Positions 1 through 10,601 of a stretch of 64,000 bases of DNA are shown piece after piece. Position 1 is the stretch's first letter; each line of letters begins with the position of its first letter. Location of the stretch: NCBI GenBank assembly GCA_050084985.1, contig JBITNC010000001.1:169570001-169634000 (forward strand), written 5' to 3'. The stretch is from Nageia nagi. Lineage: Eukaryota > Pinophyta. The position numbers were made by a program, and so were the translations under genes. Under the pieces are notes generated by a model. It did not search any database. It saw nothing but the letters and a program-made list of their open reading frames with translations, and was not told where the DNA came from.

Positions 1-1
1 T

Positions 2-2929
2 TCATTATTCCCACATCAGTGTCCGTTGAATTCACTAGCTCAACTTCCGGATCAAAGCAATTTAATTGCACCAGGAATAAAATCAGTTCAGATCTTGCCT
101 GGAAAGACACTCAACATTAGTAGCTGGTTAACTTTTCAAGAAGAAGAAGACACAGTCGAAATGCTGAAAGCTCACACAAGAGCATTTGCTTGGGACTACT
201 CAGACATGAAAGGTATTCATCCTGACATTTGTACTCATCATATTTATACAGATGATTCAAAGTCTGTAAACCAACCTCCTAGGAGAATAAACCCAACTCT
301 TAAAGATATTGTGAAAATAGAAATAGAAAAATTGTTGAAAGTAGATTTTATCTATCCTATTTTTGATAGTAGATGGGTTTCACCTCTAGTGTTGGTACCA
401 AAGAAAAATGGAAAGTGGAGAGTCTATGTAGACTATAGAACCTTGAACAAAGCCACTCACAGGGATCATTTCCCCTTACCATTTATAGATCAGGTATTGG
501 ATAATTTGGTTGGGAAGAAGTACTTTTCATTTCTAGATGGGTTTAGTGGTTATAATCAAATAAAGATTGCAATAGAAGACTAAGAGAAAACCACTTTCAC
601 TTATCCATGGGGAACATTTGCCTATAAATTCCTGCCTTTTGGTTTGTGTAATGCACCTACAACTTTTCAAAGAGCTGTTCTTGCCATATTTTCAGATTTA
701 ACTAATGAGTGTGTGGAGGTTTATATGGATGACTTCACAGTCTATGGCAACACATTTAAAGAAGCATTGAAAAATCTAGAAAAAGTGTTGGTAAGATGTG
801 AAGAACATAATTTATCCCTCAGTTTTGAGAAATGTTTTATGATGGTACAAGAGGGAATTGTATTGGGACACCATATATCAGCTCAAGGAATTCAAGTGGA
901 TCCAAAGAAAGTGGAGATCATTAAACAACTTCCAATTCCAGAAACTCAGACAGATGTTAGAAGCTTTCTAGGACATGCTGGGTATTACAGAAGATTTATC
1001 CAGAATTTCAGTAAGATTGCAGCTCCTCTCTTTGCATTACTACATAAGGACATAGATTTTGAATGGACAGCTGATTGTGAAGTAGCTTTTGAATCTATCA
1101 AAGATAAATTAATGACAACTCCAATTTTGCGAGGACCAAATTGGAGCCTTCCTTTCCACATCCATACTGATGCCTCCAACTATGCTATTGGAGCAGTTTT
1201 GGGACAAGAGGAACAAGATAAGTCTCACTATGCCATTTACTATATTAGCAAGAATTTGGTAGGAGCTGAAAGGAATTACACTACCACAGAAAAAGAATTT
1301 TTGGCAGTAGTATATGCCATAAACAAGTTCAGACATTATATTACTGGATATCAAGTGTTTGTACACACTGACCATGCTGCAATTAAATATTTGATGAACA
1401 AGCCAGTAGTAAGTGGAAGAATAATCAGATGGTTATTACTTTTGCAAGAATTCAATGTTACAATTATTGATAAACCTGGTAAAGCTAATGTGGTGGCAGA
1501 TTTCTTATCTAGATTGAATATGGATAGAACTGATGACCTTGTGGAGGATTCTTTTTCAGATGAATAACTTTTTGCTATCTCAGTACAATCTCCTTGGTTT
1601 GCAGATATAGCAAATTATATTGTCACAGGTAAAACTCCTCCACATTACTCTCCAAAACAGAAAAAGGGTCTGATAAAAGAAAGTGCATTATATAAATGGG
1701 TGAATGGAATGTTGTTTAAATGTGGTCCTGATCATATTCTTCGAAGATGTCTTAGAATAGATGAAGTCTTTGATGTTTTCAGAGCTTGTCATGATGAACC
1801 TTCAGGAGGACATTATTCTGCCAAGAGGACAATTCAAAAGGTATTAGATGCTGGATACTATTGGTTATCTATGCATAAAGATGTGAAGAAATATGTGGAT
1901 CAGTGTGATCAATGTCAAAGAATGGGCAGGCCTACTGTGATAACTCAAATGCCACTTCATCCCCAAGTTGTAATTGAACCATTCGAACAATGGGGAATAG
2001 ACTTTGTGGGACCAATTAGTCCACCCTCACGAGGTAAGAAGCATATTTTGGTTTGTACAGATTACACTACTAAATGGGTAGAAGTATGTGCACTTGTGCA
2101 AGCAAGGGAAGATAAAGTAGCAGATTTTCTGTATACAAACATTATGCAGAGGTTTGGAACTCCAAAATTTTTAGTTTCAGATCAAGGACCTCAGTTTATG
2201 TCTCACATGATAAAGCATTTTGTTGATCACTATCAGATTACCCATAAGAAAGCTTCCCCATATCACCCACAAACCAGTGGTCAAGTAGAGGTTACTAATA
2301 GAGAATTAGAAAGGATCTTAACCAAAACCGTTGCTTCACATAGGAAGGATTGGGCAAATAGACTCTCTGAAGCTGTATGGGCTTATAATATAACATGGAA
2401 GTCCACAACAGGACTTTCACCTTATGAATTAGTATATGGAAAGAAACCACTCTTACCAATAGAGTTTGAAATTCAAACTCTTAGAACAGCCTTAGAAGTG
2501 GAGATTGATCTGAATAAGGCCCAGAGAGATAGATTGATCCAATTGAGTGCATTAGATGAGCAGAGGAGGGAAGCTTTACATCAAACTGAAATCATTCAGC
2601 AGCAAAGAAAGATATGGCATGATAAGAATTTGAGGAATACACAATTCAACCCAGGGAATTGGGTTCTCTTGTTTGATTCCAAATACCAAAATTTCATGGG
2701 AAAATTGCAGACAAGGTGGCTTGGACCTTACAACATCTTGCAGGTCTTTAATAATAGAACTGTTCAACTTCAACCAATTAATGGGTCTAAAAGAGCCATG
2801 TTGGTCAATGGGCATCGACTTCGACCTTACATTCTGCCAAAGAATAAAGAACAGTTCATTCAGCAGTTAAGGACAGCAGATTTGGATTTAATTAAGGAAG
2901 GATATTCTTCCTCATACAAATCAAATTGA
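2..2929 (+). pseudogene. pol: gypsy pol: reverse transcriptase, RNase H, integrase
   Basis: One reading frame runs from the window edge to the stop at 2929, broken only by TAA at 581-583 and 1565-1567. Visible in order: reverse transcriptase with PLVLVPKKNGKWR near 380-420 and the catalytic YMDD near 725; RNase H with FHIHTDASNYAIG near 1160 and an ADFLSRL end near 1500; the integrase zinc finger (H-H in CHDEPSGGH, C-C in CDQCQRMG, about 1785-1925); the integrase core with Asp in WGIDFVGP (~1995), Asp in LVSDQGPQF (~2180) and Glu in GQVEVTNRE (~2290); then a C-terminal GKLQTRWLGPY motif. All catalytic residues I looked for are present. It would copy RNA into DNA and insert it. The stops make this copy defective unless they are read through. 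Confidence 0.92.
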
Positions 2930-3014
2930 TCAGCTTACAAAGAAGCAAGAATAAAGACTGAATCTGAATCATCAGAGTCAGTCAAGACCAGTGATGGTCC
3001 TATCTTTTGTTTTA

Positions 3015-3039
3015 ATATATATATATATATATATATATA
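3015..3039. repeat. (AT)n microsatellite
   Basis: About 12 uninterrupted AT dinucleotides, just after the pol stop and before the 24-bp array. Confidence 0.95.
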
Positions 3040-3086
3040 ATAGTGTATCTATGGAAATGGACAGTTTAAACTCTTTCTTTTAGACT

Positions 3087-3362
3087 GGCTCCAGAAACTG
3101 TTTTAGGACTAGCTCTAGAAACTGTTTCCTGATTAGCTTCAGAAACTATTTTATGACTAGCTCCAGAAACTCTTTTAGGACTAGCTCCAGAAACTGTTTC
3201 CTGACTAGCTCTAGAAACTGTTTTACGACTAGTTCTAGAAACTGTTTTATGACTAGCTCTAGAAACTGTTTTACAACTAGCTCTAGAAACTATTTTGTAA
3301 CCAGCTCCAGAATTCGTCAAACATAGCTCCAGAAAGCGTTTAACTCCAGCTTCAGAAAGCAT
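3087..3362 (+). repeat. 24-bp tandem array 1
   Basis: About 12 units with consensus AGCTCTAGAAACTG followed by ten more bases; most units are exactly 24 bp, and the last two or three are 22-23 bp and diverged. Because 24 is a multiple of 3, the array is open in several frames and makes spurious antisense reading frames. The core (AGCTCCAGAA) and period match the arrays at 4815-4992 and 6744-7166 of the same element, in the same orientation. Confidence 0.95.
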
Positions 3363-3780
3363 GATATGTCAGCCTCGAAATTGCCGTCAACTCTGAAAAC
3401 TTTTCTCTCACATGGTCATTATGATCTGGAGTCCAGTTGGCATCTGAAGACGTGGCTTGACAGGTATGCATTTAATAATTAAATTGATAGTTAATAAATT
3501 GTAAGATCGTTTAAGTCGTGATAAGTGTTCCAAGAAGTAAATGTTGATCAAACGAAATAAATGCAAAAGACACCACTTGTACATTCTGGCACATCAAACG
3601 TGCAAGAAGTTAATGATACATATCATTAATATTAATGGAAACAATTTGAGGTGACATGCACAAGCAAGTTGAAACCAGCAAACGTCATTTTTACATGCAT
3701 GCACCAGAAAGGAATTTCTCACAGTAAGCTCCAGAAGCCAGTTTGCCAGAACCCAGATCCAGAAAGCAGTCAAAATCAAA

Positions 3781-5289
3781 ATGGGGATGAAATGCAAGAA
3801 AGAACCAGAGAATACGAAGGAATTGAGGAAAGAGGCAGAACAGGTAGAAATCTTCCAAAAGTTTGACCTGTTGCAATTCTTTGATAAATTTAGAGGATAT
3901 AACGAGCAGCTAGTTTTAGACTTTGCTGAAGGATTGAAGGAAAACTCTGTAACATTGGGATCCCATACAATACCAATCACTGAGAATTCAATCAGTGAAT
4001 TAACAGGGTTACCAATACTTGGAAAAAATTTGTTGAAAAGAGACAGTTACCCAAATTTGTTGGAACAATTTCATCCAAGTACAAAACAGAAGGTAGAAGT
4101 GTACAGAACCTCTGGACATATTCAAGGAGTAAGACGAAATACCTTACCTGAAAAATGGACAAAAGCAGCTCTATGGATAATGAAGTATATCACCTGTGAA
4201 GGGCAATATGCCACTCTAATGGGGCACCATCTAAGGCTGTTAATATGTTTAAGGTATGACAATTACACCTCTTGTAATTTGTCTATGTTAGTGCTCCAGA
4301 ATTTACAGAAAATGGCTACAAAGGTTAGGGCAAAAGCTGATAACAAATCATCTACCTTAAAACACCACGGTTTAGTTACATTACTCTGCAAAGAATATAT
4401 TTTGAAAAAAGAAAATGGTGATAGACTGTGGGAGGAATTCCAGAGGCAATACCCCTTAGAAAACCCTGATGATCATAATGTCTTAAAGATGGGAACTGTA
4501 GAAACCGGAGCAGCATCAAGCTCTCACATTGAAACTGTTCCAGTTATTCCTGTTAAGGAGATGAACATAGTTCAGACAGAGGAAAGTTTCAATATAGGTA
4601 CACAACAAGACATTCCTTCCAGTCCAGAAAAAGCAGAATTGCAATTTGTATCTAAAAGGAGATCAAAAAGGTTAAGGAAGAAACAATCTCAAGAAAAAGA
4701 GTCATCCCCACAGAAAAGACATCAAGTGGAAAAGACTCCAAAAATAAATGATAGTAGCCATCCAATTACTATTGAGGAATGGGATCTAATAGCAGAAGGA
4801 ATTCAACCCTCAGAACCAGCTCCTGAGTCAGTTCCAGAATCAGCTCCAGAATCAGTTCCAGAATCAGCTCCAGAGTCAGTTCCAGAGTTAGTTCCAGAAT
4901 CAGCTCCAGAGTCAGTTCCAGAATCAGCTCCAGAGTCAGTTCCAGAATCAGCTCCAGAGTCAATTCCAGAATCAGCTCCAGAATCAGAACTCCAAAAATT
5001 ACAGAAGCAGCTCTGGGCCATGGAACAAGCAAATGCACAACTGGTGAGTGAAAATTCTGTTCTTATTAGCAAGAGTACAAAGTTAGAGGAACAGAATTTA
5101 CGATTACTTCAAGATTGTGTTAGCTTAGAAATAATGTTAGCTAAGGAAAGGGAATTGCCTAATATGCTTCAACAATTAACAACTGAATTAGACAAAAAGG
5201 GAATTTCTTTGGATAAATGTCGAAATGTTGAACAAGTAGGGGAGCAGATAGCCAATTTAATTGCAAAACAGAGTGAAGAAATAAAATAG
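3781..5289 (+). CDS. extra post-pol ORF of gypsy element, N-terminal part
   Basis: A 502-codon ORF downstream of pol, not matched to any enzyme family I know. Residues 1-220 look globular: charged start, then SVTLGSHTIPITENSISELTGLP and a WTKAALWIMKYIT segment, ending around LKHHGLVTLLCKEYILKK. Residues about 290-330 are Lys/Arg-rich (KRRSKRLRKK, a possible nuclear localisation signal). Residues about 345-405 are an octapeptide array, SVPESAPE. Residues about 405-490 are Leu/Glu/Gln-rich with coiled-coil character. No signal peptide or membrane segment is visible, so a classical envelope protein is unlikely. The position matches the late ORF of Athila/Tat elements. The start is the first ATG in the frame; the true start may come from a spliced RNA. 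Sequence continues past the stop at 5287-5289. Confidence 0.7.
   Translation: MGMKCKKEPENTKELRKEAEQVEIFQKFDLLQFFDKFRGYNEQLVLDFAEGLKENSVTLGSHTIPITENSISELTGLPILGKNLLKRDSYPNLLEQFHPSTKQKVEVYRTSGHIQGVRRNTLPEKWTKAALWIMKYITCEGQYATLMGHHLRLLICLRYDNYTSCNLSMLVLQNLQKMATKVRAKADNKSSTLKHHGLVTLLCKEYILKKENGDRLWEEFQRQYPLENPDDHNVLKMGTVETGAASSSHIETVPVIPVKEMNIVQTEESFNIGTQQDIPSSPEKAELQFVSKRRSKRLRKKQSQEKESSPQKRHQVEKTPKINDSSHPITIEEWDLIAEGIQPSEPAPESVPESAPESVPESAPESVPELVPESAPESVPESAPESVPESAPESIPESAPESELQKLQKQLWAMEQANAQLVSENSVLISKSTKLEEQNLRLLQDCVSLEIMLAKERELPNMLQQLTTELDKKGISLDKCRNVEQVGEQIANLIAKQSEEIK
4815..4992 (+). repeat. 24-bp tandem array 2, coding (SVPESAPE octapeptide)
   Basis: About seven units of a 24-bp repeat, TCAGCTCCAGAATCAGTTCC plus four bases, translated as alternating S-V-P-E and S-A-P-E. 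One half-unit reads LVPE and one SIPE. The result is an acidic, proline-rich linker between the basic region and the coiled coil. Period and core match arrays 1 and 3. Confidence 0.95.
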
Positions 5290-6392
5290 CTAAAAGATAC
5301 TATTCAACAAACAGAAGAAGTTATTGAAAAAATGGAAGATTCAAACTTCAAAACCTCTCAAGAGATTAGAACTTTAAAAAAAAATAGAACAAAGCAATTC
5401 CTCTCATCAAGCAAACAGTCATAGATTTATGTAGAATATGTGATGAGTTTGTTCAGCTGAAGCAACCCTCAGTTATGTACAGCAGGTACCTTAAAGAGCA
5501 ATTTTTGAAATGGTAAGTAAAAAGAATTAAGGAAGGATTGCCATATAACTTAGACACAGGAGCAGACTTTATCAGAGCATATTTTGAAGCAGCAGAACAA
5601 GAAAGATACCTCCTGTGTGAGTTATATGTACATGATTTCATTCTTAAGGGTAACACAAGATTCTTTCCAGCAGTATTTGTAGGGGAAATCTAGATACAAG
5701 CTTTTGTATCTATTTTGTATAATCAGATTCAATGGGGAGATGAAATGGAACAGATCCCACACAAAGATTTGAGTGATAATTTCTGGGTTAGACAACAACC
5801 AGTATATGTTGATGAGGCAAGATCACTTTTCATGGCAGAAATAAATAGAGATTTAAACAGATACCAAGGAATGTTAAATGAGTGTTTGACCAGATGCCTA
5901 AGCACAACACAGGCTATATTTAATTAAGCTTTAGCCAGTTGTCAAAGAAGATGGGATTTTCAGACAGATCAGCATAAGCAAAGGGAAATTATTTCCCCAA
6001 ATAATCTGAGATGGAGCAAAAGAAGAGTTGAATCACTATGTGCAATAATAAGAAAAGCACCCTATCAATGGATTGGACAACGGTTTAGACCATTATTAGT
6101 TTTGGAACCAGCTTCTTTTTGGCAAGATGAGAGTCCCCAAAATCAGCAGTTATTTCAGATTTGGAAAATAGAAATGAGGATGAGTAAAGGCTTGGGAAAT
6201 TATGTTGAAAGGTCAAAGTTGGATAGTATAGGCCCAACAAAGATAAATCTTCTATCAAGAGAAGATAAAGAAAAGATTTTTGAATGCTTGTATCCGTATG
6301 ACCTGAGCCTGATGATGAAAGATTTAAATTCTCCCCACTATAATTCTGATCCACAATCCCGTGACTCTGAAAGTAATGATTCAGAAAGGTAA
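5290..6392 (+). pseudogene. extra post-pol ORF, broken C-terminal part
   Basis: After the stop at 5287 the same frame continues as a charged coiled-coil-like stretch to about 5400. A poly-A run at about 5378-5386 marks a likely frameshift, and coding character then resumes in another frame from about 5430 to the stop at 6390-6392. That frame has internal stops near 5515, 5692 and 5925. Recognisable text includes a Trp-rich region (NFWVRQQPVYVDEARSLFM, about 5780-5840), SFWQDESPQNQQLFQIWKIE near 6110, and an acidic Ser/Asp end. No known family. The intact ancestor was probably a protein of more than 850 residues, large for a late retrotransposon ORF. Confidence 0.6.
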
Positions 6393-6401
6393 TTAAGTAA
6401 T

Positions 6402-6409
6402 TGAGGGGG
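6402..6409 (+). other. putative polypurine tract
   Basis: TGAGGGGG lies just after the extra ORF and just before the probable 3' LTR, where plus-strand priming is expected. Confidence 0.5.
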
Positions 6410-6417
6410 CTCAATTT

Positions 6418-7800
6418 TGATTGCTACAGGAGTAGCAATGTTTTTCTGCTGGGAGAATGATGAGACTCAAAGTGGTCTCATTTTTGATGCATTTATTTGA
6501 TGTGTTAAGGACATTTGGAACACTAATATGATTTGAATGATATTACCAATTGTTATAAACTGTCTAATTTAATGTTGAATGCATAGTTGTTTGATCTTTC
6601 ATTTATTAATGTTATTTGTAATTTTGATGCATAAACAAATACTGTTTATGTTTGAATAATGTTTGCTGAGCACATATTCTGACTTCTCATAAGAATGATG
6701 GCTGCAAGTATCAAGTTTCTAGCTCTGGAGTAATCTAATTGAAAGCTCCAGAAACGGCATAAGACTGGCTCCAGAAACCGACTTACGTCTAGCACCAGAA
6801 AGCAACTTAAGACTGGCTCCAGAAATCGACTTACATCCAGCACCAGAAAGCAACTTAAGACTGGCTCCAGAAACCAACTTACGTCCAGCACCAGAAAGCA
6901 ACTTAAGATTGGCTCCAGAAACCGACTTCAGTCTAGCACCAGAAAGCGACTCAAGTTTGGCTCCAGAAATCAACTTAAGTTTAGCACCAGAAAGCGACTC
7001 AAGTCTGGCTCCAGAAATCAACTTAAGTTTAGCACCAGAAAGCGACTTTAGTCTGACTCCAGAAATCAACTTAAGTCTAGCACCAGAAAGCGACTTCAGT
7101 CCAGCACCAGAAAGCGACTTGAGACTAGCACCAGAAAGCGACTTGAGACTAGCACAAGAAACTGTTTAAAGGCTCCTGAAATGTAGCTCCAGAAAGGTTC
7201 CTGAAATATAGCGCCAGAAAGGCTCCTGAATTATAGCTCCAGAAATATAGAAGAATCAGATGCACAAAGCTAAGATGACAGCTATATTGAAGACAGAGAA
7301 GAACGTGGATCAGTTAGAGAAACTAGAGGAGCCAGAGAAGAAGTCAAGTAGACTTATTCCAATTAGGAACTAGTCTTAAGGACAAAGTAACTAATTCTGT
7401 TTTAGACTTGATCTTTACAGAATTATCTCCAGAATATCAGCAGACAGCATAGGATAAGAAGGATTGTATGACCCAAATAAATAGGTCAAGTAGTATATAT
7501 TTAGAATGATTAGTTAAAAAAAACATTAATGAGCCTATTAGAATAAATAGAGACTTAGTGACAGGAAGAAAAGGAGGAGGAGAGCTTTTGTAATCAAATT
7601 ATACCAGTTCATTTGGAAAAGCAATAAAAAGGTGTGACAATTCTTTAACACTGTGTTTTTGTGAGTCTCTACTGGGAAGAGGGGGCCCACTCCTACTGGT
7701 AGAGGTCTCTTATTTGTTTCATGTCAATTTTCAGTTTTCTGCAAAGTATTCGATAGCAGCTTAGTGTGTGTGTTTTCTCCATTTCCTTCAGTTTACTGCA
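6418..7800 (+). repeat. probable 3' LTR of the gypsy element
   Basis: Begins near a TG after the polypurine tract. It contains the 24-bp array 3, a shorter irregular run of the same motif (7170-7250), and a late region with AATAAA-type sequence near 7622 followed by a GT-rich stretch, as in LTR R/U5 ends. Without the 5' LTR neither boundary can be proved, and the 7800 end is approximate. Confidence 0.45.
6744..7166 (+). repeat. 24/48-bp tandem array 3 inside the probable LTR
   Basis: About 17 units of 24 bp arranged as 48-bp dimers: GGCTCCAGAAACCGACTTAC-type alternating with AGCACCAGAAAGCAACTTAA-type. It is open on both strands only because the period is a multiple of three; I do not call a gene here. 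Irregular relatives of the unit continue to about 7250. Confidence 0.95.
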
Positions 7801-8284
7801 AATTTATCTTTCCAGTTTAAGTCCTGCAAGTCTGAATTTAGCATTATTGTATGATTGAAATTTGAATTTTTCAAGTAGAACAAGGGATAAAACAGAGTCC
7901 TCAACTGCATATAGCCTTGTACACCAACTCAGGATTGACAAAATTAAATGATGAATTGACGCCTCATCAGCACCTCTGATACAACACAAGAAATGTTGAT
8001 TTTCCCATTTTTTTGTTCTTTTTTTCTCTTAGAGGAGTTCATCAAGTAGTTGGTTGTCAAATACTTCTTCCTCCATCAACATCCTCAAGGGATTTTCAGT
8101 AATAGAATTTATTAATGGGATATGGATGCCAAAATCTAGTTTTCATCCATCTTACTTTTTTTATTTGAGTAGTCTAATCTTAAAATTTCTCTTTTGAAAG
8201 ACGTCTCTTGTAAAGTTTCAAACAGTATTCGTTAATTAACAATTTCTAATGGAAATAATCGATGGTCTACAATTGAATTGTTTC

Positions 8285-9235
8285 AGTCCAAAATACCATT
8301 TTGTTCTTGTAAGTATTGAACCATCATGTATAAAGTTTACCTTTGAAGTCATGGTATTTAGAATTGTATAACAAAGCTCGAGATCTTACCTTTAACTATT
8401 GAGTCTTGGTGAATTTATCATGCCATGCTTGAAATTGTTTATGGATGACCTTAGTATGGTGTATGACTTGAAGATGCACCTTATCAAGTACATTCAGTTG
8501 ATCTATCTTATCTCTTTATGTTACAAATAAATCAATACCAGCATGTAGTGCAATCCTCTTAAGTTTTGAAGATCAAATTTCATGGGTGTTAATGGAATTT
8601 CTCATATGTTAACTCATAAGAAGTGAATCCAATTGTCATTTTCTAAGTGGTATTGTATGCTTAACTACTTTTGAGAGCCCAATGACTCAATCGTAATAGT
8701 TTTTATTAAGTAATTCTCTAATTATTTATTGATCGCTTCAAATTATCCATTTACGACTAGTCTTTTGATGTCGTTTCTCATGGACCTTAACAATTGTTTC
8801 AAGAACATTGAATATAAATTATGGTCCTCAATCGGTGATTATTTTTCAAGGTACACCAAATCAAGTAAAGATGTATGTAGGAAGGTAATAACTTTTTCGT
8901 TACGAAGCAACTAGAAGAGCTTTGACTTTGGTCCATTTGATCACAGTGTGCAAACAAGGATATGTGCATTTTGTTATGGAGGAGGGTCAATGGTGCCTAT
9001 AAAGTTCGACCCCCATTTCTCCAAGGGCTCCAAAATAAGTCCGGGCTTTAGGGGCATTTTATTTGAAATTGTCAATCTCCCCAAGCATTATATTCATTAA
9101 TATCTTTATGTAGAGAAGGCCAAAAAATACTCTGCATCCAAGATCTTCTGGTTGTTTTCTTAGCTGCAAAGCATTTTCCACAAGGTTCAATATGGAAAAC
9201 GTGCATAATATAAAAAGATCCCGTCAGAATCTAGT
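8285..9235 (-). pseudogene. decayed Ty3/gypsy integrase relic
   Basis: Reading the minus strand from high to low coordinates across several frames gives a full integrase order. The zinc-binding region comes first (EPCGKCFAAKKTTR near 9180; intact relatives have E-P-x-G-G-H-x-A-K-x-T). Then a core start similar to LEPLEKWG near 9030, a D-x-GPxF-like stretch near 8820, MTIGFTSYELTYEK near 8640, and a C-terminal ALLYNSKYHDFKGKLY near 8350. It parallels the integrase at 1700-2929 but has many stops and frameshifts and a different sequence, so it is an older element of another family on the opposite strand. No matching RT or LTR was found. Confidence 0.75.
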
Positions 9236-10432
9236 GTTTTTGGACTGCCACCATAATTGACTCATTTACTCTTTTATCACACATTATAAAATGACTTGGT
9301 GATTAAATGAATGAGAAGTGGAGACCCTTCAGTCTGTAGACACGTTAGAGAACAGGAAAATACTCGTTTAAATTTTTACTGTTCCTGCTGAGACTGTCTA
9401 GTGTATCCAAGGTCTCAAGCAATGTGAAAGGACTGAAGAACACACAACACAAAGCTCGTTTGTCATCCATTCGAATTTCACATCCAACAACGGCTGATAT
9501 TTAGTGAAGGTGCAAGGTAAATGTTTCAGGAATAGAACACAAAGTCGATACTACGTAGTGTAACACAATGAAATTCTCAAACTAAACCAGAAACAGTGAA
9601 ACAGAACATCAAGATTGCTGAAAATCTCTAACATCATGCAAGACATCAAGATGGACCGAAAAAACTATTTTGGTTTGAAAATTGAATATCACATAGCAGC
9701 ATTAAAAACTAGTACAAATACAGGACACGAACTCTAGAATAGATTCCGCTGTAAATCTGCTAGATCTATTCTTCAACATGATTCAACAACTACTTTAAAT
9801 CTGCTACTGCCATCCTATCCAAAACACTTCGCATGCTTTGACTTGCTCTTCCCATCATAGTCTACTGCTGTATCCAAAATCCTACATGCTGTGTCATACA
9901 CTCCTCTTGTTCTGAAAGCAAATCTCGAATACAGCACTTGCACAACATTTAATGCGAGATAAGCTCACGTTGAAATAATGTATTACTTCCGGCAATAATT
10001 AAAGAAATTCATTCATTGATCCTTTCCAGGATATATGGCATGTCAAGACTACTGTCACTAAAAATCCAAATACTAGAGGCTCAAGAATCCCACCTCAGCC
10101 TCATTGACTTTTCTATGGTCTAGCTCTTTTGGCCAAATACCCAGAACCCTTTACTACAGGTATTACACAATGAAATCCAATGATTGATTCTTACAAGCAA
10201 TTGATCCTCTTAAATAGAGATTTGCAACCATGTGTCCACAGTTTACAAAGTTACTTCAGATATTGATACATAGTACGAGGAATTAATAGCCGAAACCAAG
10301 TACTTCCACCCACTAACCTAGCCTACTAAAACGTGAAAAAGGGTCTGTCAAGGCCTGCTACTTTTGCGTATTAAAGGAATTGCCTCTTTGTCTTATTACA
10401 CCTAATGGGTTGATACACAGGTGTTCTAGACT
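9236..10432. other. 3' flank of the TMEM87-like gene; probable 3' UTR on the minus strand
   Basis: No coding frame or retroelement domain seen. The part nearest 10432 probably holds the 3' UTR of the minus-strand host gene. I could not fix a polyadenylation site. Confidence 0.4.
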
Positions 10433-10601
10433 CTATGCTCTTTTGTCTTCTGTATCATCATTCAAGCTGAAAATGTCTGATTTCAATTCCCTCCTTTCCT
10501 CTGGCTTGGTTTGATCACTATCAGACAATGCTATCGACTTTGTAAGAGACGCTGTCACTTCTTCACCAAACTCTTCCCCAACATCATCTGAGTAAGCATA
10601 C
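10433..10601 (-). CDS. TMEM87-like gene exon 5 (cytosolic tail and stop)
   Basis: 169 bp with acceptor TCTAAACAG|G, ending at the stop 10435-10433. It encodes an acidic tail with YAYSDDVGEEFGEE. The last intron is only 183 bp against 1.7-4.0 kb for the other three. Confidence 0.9.

Larger units (their letters stand above)
2930..3780. other. spacer between pol and the extra ORF
   Basis: This stretch has no convincing coding frame. It contains an AT dinucleotide run (about 3015-3039), the first 24-bp array (3087-3362), and a short region at 3721-3780 where the same CTCCAGAA-type motif recurs irregularly. In other plant gypsy elements the region between pol and a late ORF can carry splice sites or promoter sequence for that ORF. 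I see no specific signal I can defend here. Confidence 0.6.
1..7800 (+). mobile_element. Ty3/gypsy LTR retrotransposon (Athila/Tat-like), 3' part
   Basis: The window opens inside this element, so its 5' LTR, gag and protease are not visible. In order it has reverse transcriptase, RNase H, integrase, an 850-bp spacer with a 24-bp array, a long extra ORF, a polypurine tract near 6402-6409 and a probable 3' LTR. The integrase has no chromodomain and a further ORF follows pol, which fits the Athila/Tat side of plant Ty3/gypsy elements rather than chromoviruses. The right boundary is uncertain because the partner LTR is missing; the end is placed near 7800, where polyadenylation-like sequence ends and an unrelated antisense gypsy relic begins. 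Gag, if present, lies to the left of the window. Confidence 0.85.

Noticed and set aside
3066-3362. Antisense reading frame of 98 codons across array 1
   Set aside because: Produced by a 24-bp period that keeps frame; low-complexity product, no start context.
4769-5072. Antisense frames under the octapeptide array
   Set aside because: Shadows of the coding repeat in the sense ORF.
3087-7166. CRISPR-like arrays
   Set aside because: Repeats are directly adjacent with no unique spacers, and the DNA is plant nuclear.
6719-7169. Overlapping open frames on both strands across array 3
   Set aside because: Same cause: the repeat length is a multiple of three. No evidence of coding.
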